A DNA stretch of 11,746 nt from Nitrospira sp. UBA6909 (GTDB taxonomy: Bacteria > Nitrospirota > Nitrospiria > Nitrospirales > Nitrospiraceae). Positions 1-5,979 of the stretch are shown in pieces. The notes beneath the pieces are model-generated. The model was not told the DNA's origin. It worked only from the letters and a program-made list of their open reading frames with translations, and ran no database searches. The position numbers were made by a program, and so were the translations under genes. The stretch spans positions 5,049 to 16,794 of the forward strand of contig DKBD01000025.1 in NCBI GenBank assembly GCA_002451055.1, read 5' to 3'. Positions within the stretch are counted from its first letter, which is position 1. Each line of letters starts with the position of its first letter.

Positions 1-470
1 AAGACGGAGGAATGATAGATTGTGTGACGGCATAGCCATCGTTTCGCTATGCTCTCGCTGATCTCCTCTTGGGGAATCTCGATTCCTTGGCGATAGTCGG
101 CTCTGGCCTCTGTCAGAAAGATGATCGTGTCCACGGCATCGAGCTGGGCGAAGAACATCCGCTGTGCCCGCCCATCCCGCCGCCACCAGTGCAGCAACTC
201 CAGCGTCGTTCTCGTCACACCGGGGTAGCCCTCCAGCCGCCACTTCTTCACCTGCGCACGAATGCGGTTGACGAGCTTCAGTTCTATGGCAGTGCCAACG
301 ACACGTCTGGCTCCCGTCTCCGGCTTGGCTTTGGGATCACGATAGAAATACGTCGCCGGACGGCGGCCAGGCCGCCGCTCAGGCTGTTCGCCTTCCACGA
401 TATGCCAATGTTCCGAGGGCTCGTCGAACGGAGAATTGAGGATGGGTTCCGGGGTTTCGTAGCCGCTCAT
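1..470 (-). CDS. N-terminal part of a DEAD/DEAH-box restriction-helicase (type III R-subunit-like, BPTD_3080 family), cut by the window edge
   Basis: An open frame of 156 codons runs from ATG at 470 to base 1 with no stop, so the gene continues beyond the left edge. The protein opens with PEPILNSPFDEP and HWHI, then RRPGRRPATYFYRDP (about residues 34-46), GYPGVTRTTLELLHWWRRDG (81-100) and an FLTEARADYRQGI segment (118-130). I recognise this order from the large restriction endonucleases/helicases annotated as BPTD_3080 family, which act on DNA as SF2 ATPases with a downstream nuclease. The Walker A motif is expected just past the window edge, so the catalytic parts are not visible and activity cannot be judged. 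The start is the first ATG after the antitoxin stop, which lies in the same frame 27 nt upstream; no clear Shine-Dalgarno is seen, so translation may depend on coupling to the antitoxin gene. Family assignment is by remembered N-terminal motifs. Confidence 0.75.
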   Translation of the reverse strand, partial: MSGYETPEPILNSPFDEPSEHWHIVEGEQPERRPGRRPATYFYRDPKAKPETGARRVVGTAIELKLVNRIRAQVKKWRLEGYPGVTRTTLELLHWWRRDGRAQRMFFAQLDAVDTIIFLTEARADYRQGIEIPQEEISESIAKRWLCRHTIYHSSV

Positions 471-494
471 GGTCAAAGCGGAACGAACTCTTGA

Positions 495-716
495 TCAGGC
501 AGCATATTTGACCACGCTCAACTCGGCAGCGTCATCCACTGCGTCGAGAATGTGCTCAACTGTCGACATGACGGGGTCCTCAAGGGAATATTCTGTGCAG
601 TTTTCACAGAGCAGAACGGGCAGGTTTTTGATCACGACAATGGATCGGTCGCTGTGCTTAAACGGCAAATCTGTCGTCGCCTTTTGCATATGCCCGCCAC
701 AGACTCGGCACCTCAT
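495..716 (-). CDS. YgiT-type (MqsA-like) zinc-finger antitoxin, 73 aa
   Basis: The protein has the two paired cysteines of the YgiT zinc finger: C3-x2-C6 (MRCRVCGG) and C37-x2-C40 (CENC), separated by a short beta-rich stretch. The C-terminal helix (about 50-67) has a hydrophobic pattern typical of this family. It lacks the DNA-binding helix-turn-helix of full MqsA, as is common for the short YgiT partners of DUF4258 proteins. I chose ATG at 716 over the upstream in-frame start at 752. A strong AGGAGG lies about 8 nt before 716, the product then begins exactly at the zinc knuckle, and the ATG overlaps the TGA of the DUF4258 gene (ATGA), implying translational coupling. The restriction-helicase start follows 24 nt downstream. 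The expected role is binding and neutralising the partner; no lesion is visible here. Confidence 0.85.
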   Translation of the reverse strand: MRCRVCGGHMQKATTDLPFKHSDRSIVVIKNLPVLLCENCTEYSLEDPVMSTVEHILDAVDDAAELSVVKYAA

Positions 717-1058
717 GGGTTCTTCCTCCTGGTTCTCAAACCTGACTCCCACTCACGAGGACTCGGACGATACACGGTCACAACCCTGATATTGTCACCC
801 TCAACATCCGTTGCGATCTGAACATGCGCGGCTCCCTCATCCGAATGGCAAAGAACCAAGTAGCTTGGCAAGTACTTGTCCTCTGGATTAGGATTCAATG
901 ACCTCATAGGTGCCTACGGCTCTTAACAGCGACTCCCTACTAATGACTCGCCCTTTCAGACGCATCTGAACATGATAAGTCCAGAAAATCTTGCGTTCAC
1001 GAACGCAACGCCCAATAAACGCCAGTGGATCAGGTGGAACATGACGATCGCTGGCCAT
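713..1058 (-). pseudogene. DUF4258-family toxin-like gene, broken by a +1 frameshift
   Basis: Frame 1 starts at ATG 1058, directly after an in-frame TAG, and reads 56 residues (MASDRHVPPDPLAFIGRC..., HVQMRLKGR, TYEVIES) to a TAA at 890-888. The match to DUF4258 then continues in the next frame with PEDKYLPSYLVL, AHVQIATDVEGDN and VVTVYRP...EW...RTRR, ending at TGA 715-713. Removing one A of the minus-strand AA at 889-888 turns TCC-TAA-TCC into TCC-TAT-CCA. This restores ESYPEDKYLPSYL, the expected family sequence, and a 114-residue protein. DUF4258 proteins are small RelE/MqsR-like predicted toxins that sit immediately upstream of YgiT zinc-finger antitoxins, as here. The 64-codon remnant starting at 907 lacks the conserved N-terminal half. 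A sequencing error is the main alternative to a real inactivation. Confidence 0.8.
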
Positions 1059-1483
1059 CTAAAAACCGTATTTCCTATCCCCTATCTTCATAGCTTCTTG
1101 ACTACTAAAAGTTCGTTGCCTCTATCGCGATCACCTTCACGGCAAGCTGTTTATGCTCGCCCGCATCAAATGGCAGGCTTGTGAAACCCGATCAGCGGTC
1201 CCCTTTGCTTTCTTCCTATTCACTGACTAGGCCTCCCCACAACTGCGCCGAAGGATACCTTGTTAGCTCGAAGAAATCATCTGGGTAAGTTGGCGTGCAC
1301 CTGAGAAAAACGACTTGTGGTCAGCGAAGCAAAAACAGGGTAACGGGGAACAGACATACGGTAACACTGGGCTCGTTATGACGCTCTCTCCCCAGTGGGT
1401 GTCGTCCTCATATGCGTCACGTGATCAGTCACCCTTCCTGAGGGTCCCAACTGCGAGATGCCGGTGCCGAACCAACTTTCAGT
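1059..1483. other. Gene-free spacer of about 425 bases
   Basis: I find no convincing coding region on either strand. The short frames present lack ribosome binding sites and recognisable motifs. The promoter of the DUF4258/YgiT pair should lie just above 1058 on the minus strand, but no clean -35/-10 pair is evident. A 7-bp inverted repeat (CACTGGG 1365-1371 / CCCAGTG 1391-1397) and a 5-bp one (ACCCT 1431-1435 / AGGGT 1441-1445) lie downstream of the SIMPL gene on its strand. Neither is followed by a T-run, so they are at best weak terminator candidates. The stretch may hold eroded mobile DNA, but I cannot identify any. Confidence 0.5.
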
Positions 1484-2215
1484 TCAATTCGGCGCGATTT
1501 CGTAGACCAGCGTCACGGTTGCTTCGACCTTCATCTCACCCGGAGAGATCGGCGGCTCTCCTCCACCCGCTTCCATGGCCACCATTGAGCGAGCCATAGA
1601 AGAGATCGGTCTGACTATGTGGCCACCCTCGTTGACTGAAAGTACCCGAACAAGTTTCACGTGCAATGCCTCGCTCAATGCAACCGCTTTTTCACGGGCT
1701 GAGGCCGCCGCGATCTTCAACGCCTCCAATTTCGTCGGACGCTCGTCACGCAAGGCCCAGCGCAGCCCCTGAAAATGATTGGCCCCTGCCGCCAAGACTT
1801 CCTCGATCACCGCCCCGATCTTCTCCAGATTCCGCACATCCACCGTCACGGTGTTGCTCACCACATACCCAATGATCTCCGGCGATGCGGGCGGCACATC
1901 ATTGGAACGCTTGGGCGATGGTTTGTACTGTGGTGAGACGGTGAAGGAAGAGGTCTGAACACGCTCTTTCTCAATGTTGCGCTCCCTAAGCCGTTCCATG
2001 ACTTTGGACATCACCGCATTGTTCTGCCGTTGCGCGTCAGCGAGCGAGCGGGCGGCAGTGTCCATGCCGAACGTCACGAACGCCTGGTCCGGCACAAGCG
2101 TCAGGCTGCCGGTAGCAGACACCGTGATGGTCGACGGTCTCGGCCTAGACTCATCGTGGGCCAGTACGACAACCGGCCACACCGCAAACAGCACAACCCA
2201 TGCGATAACAATCAT
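1484..2215 (-). CDS. SIMPL (DUF541) domain periplasmic protein
   Basis: The N-terminus (MIVIAWVVLFAVWPVVVLAH) is a clear signal peptide with likely cleavage near LAH, so the product is periplasmic or membrane-associated. The mature part begins STITVSATGSLTLVPDQAFV, the hallmark opening of SIMPL/DUF541 proteins, and continues with the family's alternating helix/strand pattern through GYVVSNTVTVDVRNLEKIG and an ARSMVAMEAGGGEPPISPGEMKVEATVTLVYE C-terminus. The length (243 aa) is typical. I prefer ATG 2215 to ATG 2233 because GGAGGGAG sits 5-6 nt before 2215, inside the longer frame. Function in this family is poorly defined; members are tied to oxidative or envelope stress. It is divergent from the thioredoxin-fold gene at 2382, with which it shares a 166-bp promoter region, which would fit a common redox or stress theme (inference). 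Confidence 0.88.
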   Translation of the reverse strand: MIVIAWVVLFAVWPVVVLAHDESRPRPSTITVSATGSLTLVPDQAFVTFGMDTAARSLADAQRQNNAVMSKVMERLRERNIEKERVQTSSFTVSPQYKPSPKRSNDVPPASPEIIGYVVSNTVTVDVRNLEKIGAVIEEVLAAGANHFQGLRWALRDERPTKLEALKIAAASAREKAVALSEALHVKLVRVLSVNEGGHIVRPISSMARSMVAMEAGGGEPPISPGEMKVEATVTLVYEIAPN

Positions 2216-2325
2216 GGATCTCCCTCCTGTCATTGAACGCTACCATCTCGCCCATCTCCTCCATGCTTCGTCAGCGTACCCCCCTGTTGAGAACAGCGCA
2301 ACTGGTTCGGAGCAATCCCGTCCTC

Positions 2326-2354
2326 TTGACGGAATCGTCTGGCTGAGGCATTGT
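2326..2354 (+). promoter_or_regulatory. Possible sigma-70-type promoter for the thioredoxin-fold gene
   Basis: TTGACG at 2326-2331 is followed after 17 bases by CATTGT at 2349-2354, about 28 bases before the start codon at 2382. The -35 matches five of six consensus positions but the -10 only three, so this is a suggestion based on spacing and position in the divergent intergenic region. Confidence 0.25.
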
Positions 2355-2381
2355 CCGAATCAGGGATTGAGGAGGACATCT

Positions 2382-2942
2382 ATGGCAATGGAATCGGTCA
2401 TGCTTCTGCTTGGAACGCCAGCTCCGCCGTTTGGACTGCGCGACGTGGTACGCGGTAAAACCTATAGCCTCGAATCGTTCGCCGGCAAATCCGCGCTGCT
2501 GGTCATGTTTATCTGCCGGCACTGCCCCTATGTCGTACATGTCCAAGAGGAACTCGCCAAGATTGGGCGAGACTATCACGACACCGGCTTGGGCATCGTC
2601 GCCATCAGCAGCAACGATCCGGTGAGTCATCCCGACGATGCGCCGCCGAAACTCAAAGAGATGGCGGAGCGACTCGGTTTGATGTTTCCATTCTGCTTTG
2701 ACGAAACCCAGAAGATTGCCAAAGCCTATCGTGCCGCCTGTACGCCGGATTTTTTCCTATTCGACGGCGCAAGGCAACTCGTCTATCGTGGCCAGCTCGA
2801 CGACAGTCGGCCGGGCAACAACAAACCAGTAACCGGTCGCGATCTGCGCGCTGCGATCGAGGCCGTACTCGCAGGCAAGCCGGTCGCCCACAATCAACAC
2901 CCCAGCATCGGATGCAGCATCAAGTGGAAACAGGGCCAATAA
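2382..2942 (+). CDS. Thioredoxin-fold (AhpC/TSA, TlpA-like) redox protein with CxxC
   Basis: The 186-residue product has the AhpC/TSA-redoxin layout: N-terminal PAPPFGLRDVV and GKTYSLESFAGK, then LLVMFICRHCPYVV with the redox pair C45-x2-C48 at the start of the first helix. IVAISSNDP follows (72-80), then ACTPDFFLFD with the conserved cis-proline (T121-P122) and YRGQLDDSRPGNN (135-147). A further conserved cysteine (C178, SIGCSIKW) lies near the C-terminus. This is the thioredoxin-family group with CxHCP active sites, expected to reduce thiols or peroxides. No signal peptide is seen, so it is probably cytoplasmic. The start is ATG 2382, with GAGGAGG about 6 nt upstream; the frame stays open far upstream (to 1974) but that part is antisense to the SIMPL gene. 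It is the only solid plus-strand gene in the window. Confidence 0.92.
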   Translation: MAMESVMLLLGTPAPPFGLRDVVRGKTYSLESFAGKSALLVMFICRHCPYVVHVQEELAKIGRDYHDTGLGIVAISSNDPVSHPDDAPPKLKEMAERLGLMFPFCFDETQKIAKAYRAACTPDFFLFDGARQLVYRGQLDDSRPGNNKPVTGRDLRAAIEAVLAGKPVAHNQHPSIGCSIKWKQGQ

Positions 2943-2996
2943 TCATCTGTACCGATATGGGACTCCCCTGTCTTCATTCTAATAAGAAGAGATTCT

Positions 2997-3013
2997 GCCG
3001 TCACAGAGACGGC
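2997..3013. terminator. Short GC-rich hairpin, possible terminator
   Basis: GCCGTC (2997-3002) and GACGGC (3008-3013) form a perfect 6-bp stem with a 5-base loop, 55 bases after the stop of the thioredoxin-fold gene. There is no T-run on the plus strand. On the minus strand the hairpin is followed by a T-rich AGAATCTCTTCTT. It may end transcription in one or both directions, weakly supported. Confidence 0.3.
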
Positions 3014-3233
3014 TCAACGAAGACGGAAGCGTTGATCGTCGAGTAGAGCCCGCGAGTCATCTGTTACGCGTTGCACGCCGAAACCACTCATGACGCCCCC
3101 GAATTCTAAATAGAGATTTCGATGGGTCAAACGAACGGGGCGCACGAAACTGTTCACAAAATTCCTCATGAAAAGTTTCCGTGAAAAATCATCATGTACG
3201 ACGTTGGCATGAAAAATCTCGATCCCCACCTTC

Positions 3234-3242
3234 TGTGGATAA
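3234..3242 (-). promoter_or_regulatory. Perfect DnaA-box 9-mer (TTATCCACA on the minus strand)
   Basis: The plus strand reads TGTGGATAA, the exact complement of the consensus DnaA box. It lies at the left side of the AT-rich gap, 221 bases from a second perfect box in the opposite orientation. Function is inferred from sequence identity only. Confidence 0.4.
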
Positions 3243-3380
3243 CCTTGTGAACAAGTGCCGGTTCACACTCACAATCACGCGAATTCTGCTGTCCACTCTA
3301 CAACATGCATATTTTTTAGGCATCCGCCAGCCGCAACAGAAACCACTATATATTGTGGCAAGCCGAGCGGTTTATATTTT

Positions 3381-3389
3381 TTTTACACA
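3381..3389 (+). promoter_or_regulatory. Relaxed DnaA-box match TTTTACACA
   Basis: It fits the relaxed consensus TTWTNCACA and sits immediately after the longest T-run of the AT-rich gap, between the two perfect boxes. On its own such a match is common by chance. Confidence 0.25.
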
Positions 3390-3462
3390 TTCCTAGGAAA
3401 AACAGGTTGACATCGCTGAATGCTCGCTGCTGGAGCAGCATCCACGTCAGTCATCGGCATAA

Positions 3463-3471
3463 TTATCCACA
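3463..3471 (+). promoter_or_regulatory. Perfect DnaA-box 9-mer TTATCCACA
   Basis: Exact match to the consensus DnaA box on the plus strand, on the right side of the AT-rich stretch. With the site at 3234-3242 it is one of only two exact matches I found in the window. Confidence 0.4.
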
Positions 3472-3639
3472 GGCACTATGGGTTTTCGTGGATTGCAGCT
3501 CAAATTGCTGAGCTGGAGCGACCATTCCAATCTGGAAAAATTGAGCTGGAGGTTCGGTCGGATTCACTCTATTGGGCGCAAACCCATGACACTCAAGAAA
3601 ATCATGCGCTTGAGAGAAGAGGTCGCGGCTATCGCACGT

Positions 3640-3816
3640 TCATTTTTTGCGGTACACGTTCAGCCCGACTTTCTCCTGCCGGCTCGGAATCGCCACATTC
3701 CCTTCCGTCGACGCGATGATGATCGTCTTGCCGGATGCAGATGGGCCGAATTCCTTGGAGAGGTCGACTTTGATCGTCAACATAGAGCCCTCGATGCTCA
3801 TCTCAACATTCTTCAT
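3640..3816 (-). CDS. Small conserved protein of unknown function, 58 aa
   Basis: A 58-residue frame starts MKNVEMSIEGSMLTIKVDL, passes through KEFGPSASGKTIIIASTEGN (about 25-44) and ends VGLNVYRKK. I recognise this pattern as a widespread short conserved hypothetical protein (beta-strand, GPSASGK turn, IIASTEGN strand), though I cannot name a function. There is no signal peptide or membrane segment, so it is probably cytoplasmic. The GPSASGK turn superficially recalls a P-loop, but the protein is too short to be an NTPase. A good ribosome site (AAGGAA, about 7 nt before ATG 3816) supports the start. It lies 40 nt downstream of the exported helical protein, likely in the same transcript. Longer plus-strand frames covering it are antisense shadows. 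Confidence 0.8.
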   Translation of the reverse strand: MKNVEMSIEGSMLTIKVDLSKEFGPSASGKTIIIASTEGNVAIPSRQEKVGLNVYRKK

Positions 3817-3856
3817 GACCGATTCCTTTCATCGCTGCATCATGACCCGTTGAATA

Positions 3857-4273
3857 TCAGTACCCCCGTCCGGTGCTGCCGCCACGCCCCATTCGATCAA
3901 GCGGAAGGGCCTCATACCGTTGTTTGAGATCTGGGTGCGCGTCGAGGAAGCCCTTCACCGCCGTATCATCGGCGAAAATCTCCTTGCTACGTTGCCGGTA
4001 CTCTTCTACCGTTAAGCCGTACTTCGACAACAGCGCGCCAAGCTTCGCACTGATATCCTCGCCCATCGCTTTCATCTGCTCAGGTGACGGCCGCTGTCCT
4101 TCACCGAAGCGTTCCCCCCCTTGGAAGTAATTCATCATCATCTCACCGATCTCGATGCGGGCCTTTACGAACTTCTCCACTTCAGCCGGTTCCGCAGCCA
4201 GACCCACCCCCGAGAACAGAGCAGCTCCCAGCACAACACCCATGACTTGACGCAATAAATTCATCGCCTCCAT
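3857..4273 (-). CDS. Small exported helical protein, function unknown
   Basis: The 138-residue product begins with a signal peptide (MNLLRQVMGVVLGAALFSGVGLAAEP, cleavage probably after LAA). A largely alpha-helical, charged domain follows: a VEKFVKARIEIGEMMMNYF helix, a PSPEQMKAMGEDISAKLGALLSKYGLTVEEY segment (about 63-93) and a DAHPDLKQRYEAL helix near residue 115. The tail GRGGSTGRGY is glycine/arginine-rich. I do not recognise a defined family; the shape resembles small periplasmic helical proteins. Two starts are possible: ATG 4273, with AAGGGGG directly before it, or ATG 4264, which would have better spacing from that purine run and gives a cleaner signal peptide. The upstream neighbour on the strand is the MFS transporter (137 nt gap), the downstream one the 58-residue protein. 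Confidence 0.75.
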   Translation of the reverse strand: MEAMNLLRQVMGVVLGAALFSGVGLAAEPAEVEKFVKARIEIGEMMMNYFQGGERFGEGQRPSPEQMKAMGEDISAKLGALLSKYGLTVEEYRQRSKEIFADDTAVKGFLDAHPDLKQRYEALPLDRMGRGGSTGRGY

Positions 4274-4410
4274 CCCCCTTCATCGATCTATATGCGCGTT
4301 GGACTCCGTGATCACCCTCACATCATATCATCCTGGCTGCACAACTTGCAGGCTGAGAATCTGCATTGTGCACCTGCAAAAATTCCGGCATCGATCTCCC
4401 TCTCTCATAT

Positions 4411-5553
4411 TCATAGAGATTCGGTCGATCGAGACTCCTGTCGGCTGACAGGATGAAGGGCAACCACAAGAATCGCAAGAACACAAAACGCGGCCCCCGC
4501 CCCAAACGTGTAGGACGAACCCCATCGATCCCAGAGAACTCCCGCCAAAACACTGGCCGCCAGCATCGCAACTCCACAGGCAAGGTTAAAGAACCCGTAG
4601 GCCGTCCCGCGCAGATCGGCCGGCGCATGGTCAGCCACCATGGCCGCCAGCAGCCCCTGCGTCATTCCCATATGCAAGCCCCAAAGAACCACGCCGAATA
4701 CTACGCCGGTCCAATCCGAGGCCGAAGCTAATCGGACATCGGCTACGATAAGAACCAAAAGCCCGATGACGAGCAACGTATTGTGGCTGACATTATCCCC
4801 CAGTTTGCCGAACGGATAGGCCGAGAGAGCATAGACGAGGTTCATCGCGACCATGACGAGCGGTATGAAAGCAAGGGGAATCCCCCCCTGCTGGGCGCGG
4901 AGAACGAGAAACGCTTCACTGAATCGTGCCAGCGTGAAGACCGCTCCAATGCCCACCACCCACCAATAGGCCCGGCTCAGACGGACGAGATTATCCACGG
5001 TGATGGGATTGATCCCTTTGTGAATCTTGGGCTGCGCAGGCTCCCACACCCCGAACTGCAAGATCGCCACGGCCATCAGGCCTGGGATGACGGCGACCCA
5101 AAAGACGGCTCGAAAATCATCGGCCCACAGCAGCATCAACGCCACCGCCAACAAAGGGCCAAGAAAGGCACCGACCGTGTCGAGCGATTGGCGCAATCCG
5201 AACGCGGCCCCTCGCATATTCGGCGGTGTGATGTCGGCGATCAACGCGTCGCGCGGCGCGCCACGAACTCCCTTGCCCACCCGATCCACAAGGCGAGCGG
5301 CCAAGACAAGACCCAGGCCGGAGGCCATGGCAAACAGCGGTTTGGTCATTGCCCCCAGCGCGTAGCCGAATAGGGCCAGTGGTTTCCGTTTTCCCAAATA
5401 ATCGCTCAGCACACCGGAAAAGACCTTGACCGCCAGGGCGACGGATTCGGCAAGGCCTTCCACGATTCCAACGGCAACGGTGCTGGTGCCGAGCGTCGTG
5501 ACCATGAACAACGGGAGGAGGCTATGGATCATCTCGGAAGAGACGTCCATCAA
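4411..5553 (-). CDS. Major facilitator superfamily (MFS) transporter
   Basis: About 380 residues with roughly 11-12 hydrophobic segments. SDYLGKRKPLALFGY (about 50-64) is the MFS loop 2-3 motif (GxLSDxxGRR type), and ARLVDRVGKGVRGAPRDALIAD (86-107) and RGAAFGLRQSLDTVGAFLGP (114-133) are typical of the subgroup of predicted drug/metabolite efflux MFS proteins. The second half repeats the pattern (AYPFGKLGDNVSHN; DLRGTAYGFFNLACG). It acts in the inner membrane; the substrate is unknown. The start is uncertain: TTG 5553 or ATG 5550 are the first candidates in frame. Yet the frame is open back to a TGA at 5667-5665, and the codons just upstream encode SGVWTLGFVSLL, which looks like the real beginning of membrane helix 1. 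No ATG, GTG or TTG is available there, so a non-standard start or a damaged 5' end is possible. Confidence 0.85.
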   Translation of the reverse strand: MMDVSSEMIHSLLPLFMVTTLGTSTVAVGIVEGLAESVALAVKVFSGVLSDYLGKRKPLALFGYALGAMTKPLFAMASGLGLVLAARLVDRVGKGVRGAPRDALIADITPPNMRGAAFGLRQSLDTVGAFLGPLLAVALMLLWADDFRAVFWVAVIPGLMAVAILQFGVWEPAQPKIHKGINPITVDNLVRLSRAYWWVVGIGAVFTLARFSEAFLVLRAQQGGIPLAFIPLVMVAMNLVYALSAYPFGKLGDNVSHNTLLVIGLLVLIVADVRLASASDWTGVVFGVVLWGLHMGMTQGLLAAMVADHAPADLRGTAYGFFNLACGVAMLAASVLAGVLWDRWGSSYTFGAGAAFCVLAILVVALHPVSRQESRSTESL

Positions 5554-5642
5554 AAGGCTGACAAATCCAAGTGTCCAGACCCCTGATGGTATCCGGCCCG
5601 AGGGATGGTGTGAACCTGGCGTGACTGAAACCAGACTTTCCT

Positions 5643-5828
5643 CTAATAACCAGACATCTGATAATCAGGGTCTGGAAACTCCGCGAAGCATTCCAGGCAA
5701 ACAAGCCGGCCAGTCTTCATGCCGTCGACCGTTCTGACCTCATCAACGATTCGGCTATGCGTACAGTGGGGAACAGATTTGACGTGGACAGTTGTATTTG
5801 CCGGTGTGCTTGGGACAGTGGGCTCCAT
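5643..5828 (-). CDS. Small zinc-ribbon-like hypothetical protein, 61 aa
   Basis: The frame has a good ribosome site (GAGGGAGAT about 4-7 nt before ATG 5828). It encodes a short disordered N-terminus, then HCTHSRIVDEV (C22, H24) and a GRLVCLECFAEF segment (C44-x2-C47). A CxH/CxxC arrangement with a TG-(R)LVCLEC turn is typical of minimal zinc ribbons. I do not know its function. It lies 89 nt upstream of the annotated MFS start on the same strand and may share its transcript; its stop (5645-5643) falls inside the open region that precedes the MFS gene. The small size and lack of a recognised family keep confidence moderate. Confidence 0.55.
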   Translation of the reverse strand: MEPTVPSTPANTTVHVKSVPHCTHSRIVDEVRTVDGMKTGRLVCLECFAEFPDPDYQMSGY

Positions 5829-5979
5829 CGCGATCTCCCTCTGGAAGGGATGGGGGTGTAAAAATTAGTCAACAGAATGAACCCCGCGCATGAGCGAGTC
5901 AAGGGGGTGGGAACGAAATAGGAACAGGGTTGTGCGTGGGGGCCAGGATGCCTCCGGATCGGAGTCAAGCTTCTCGATC

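Larger units (their letters stand above)
2943..3639. other. AT-rich intergenic region with DnaA-box-like 9-mers
   Basis: About 700 bases without a convincing gene, noticeably richer in A/T runs (for example around 3308-3318 and 3371-3386) than its surroundings. It contains perfect DnaA-box sequences in opposite orientation: TGTGGATAA at 3234-3242 and TTATCCACA at 3463-3471. A relaxed match, TTTTACACA, lies at 3381-3389. Reading frames such as 3229-3014 minus (71 codons, GTG start, no proper ribosome site) and the plus-strand frames from 3181, 3420 and 3478 show no family motifs; the last two run antisense into the small gene at 3816-3640. See the findings for the possible replication-origin interpretation. 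Confidence 0.5.

Noticed and set aside
69..494. Plus-strand frame of 141 codons
   Set aside because: Antisense shadow of the restriction-helicase N-terminus, which has recognisable motifs on the minus strand.
3510..3551. Direct repeat GAGCTGGAG (3510-3518 and 3543-3551)
   Set aside because: Only two 9-base copies, with no third copy or flanking symmetry; likely chance.
3478..3927. Plus-strand frame of 149 codons
   Set aside because: Runs antisense through the 58-residue conserved gene and into the exported protein gene; no family motif.
4346..4379. Inverted repeat TTGCAGG / CCTGCAA downstream of the MFS gene
   Set aside because: Loop of 20 bases and no T-run on the minus strand; not a convincing terminator.
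4783..5373. Plus-strand frame of 196 codons
   Set aside because: Antisense to the MFS transporter, with a charged low-complexity composition typical of a reverse reading of membrane helices.
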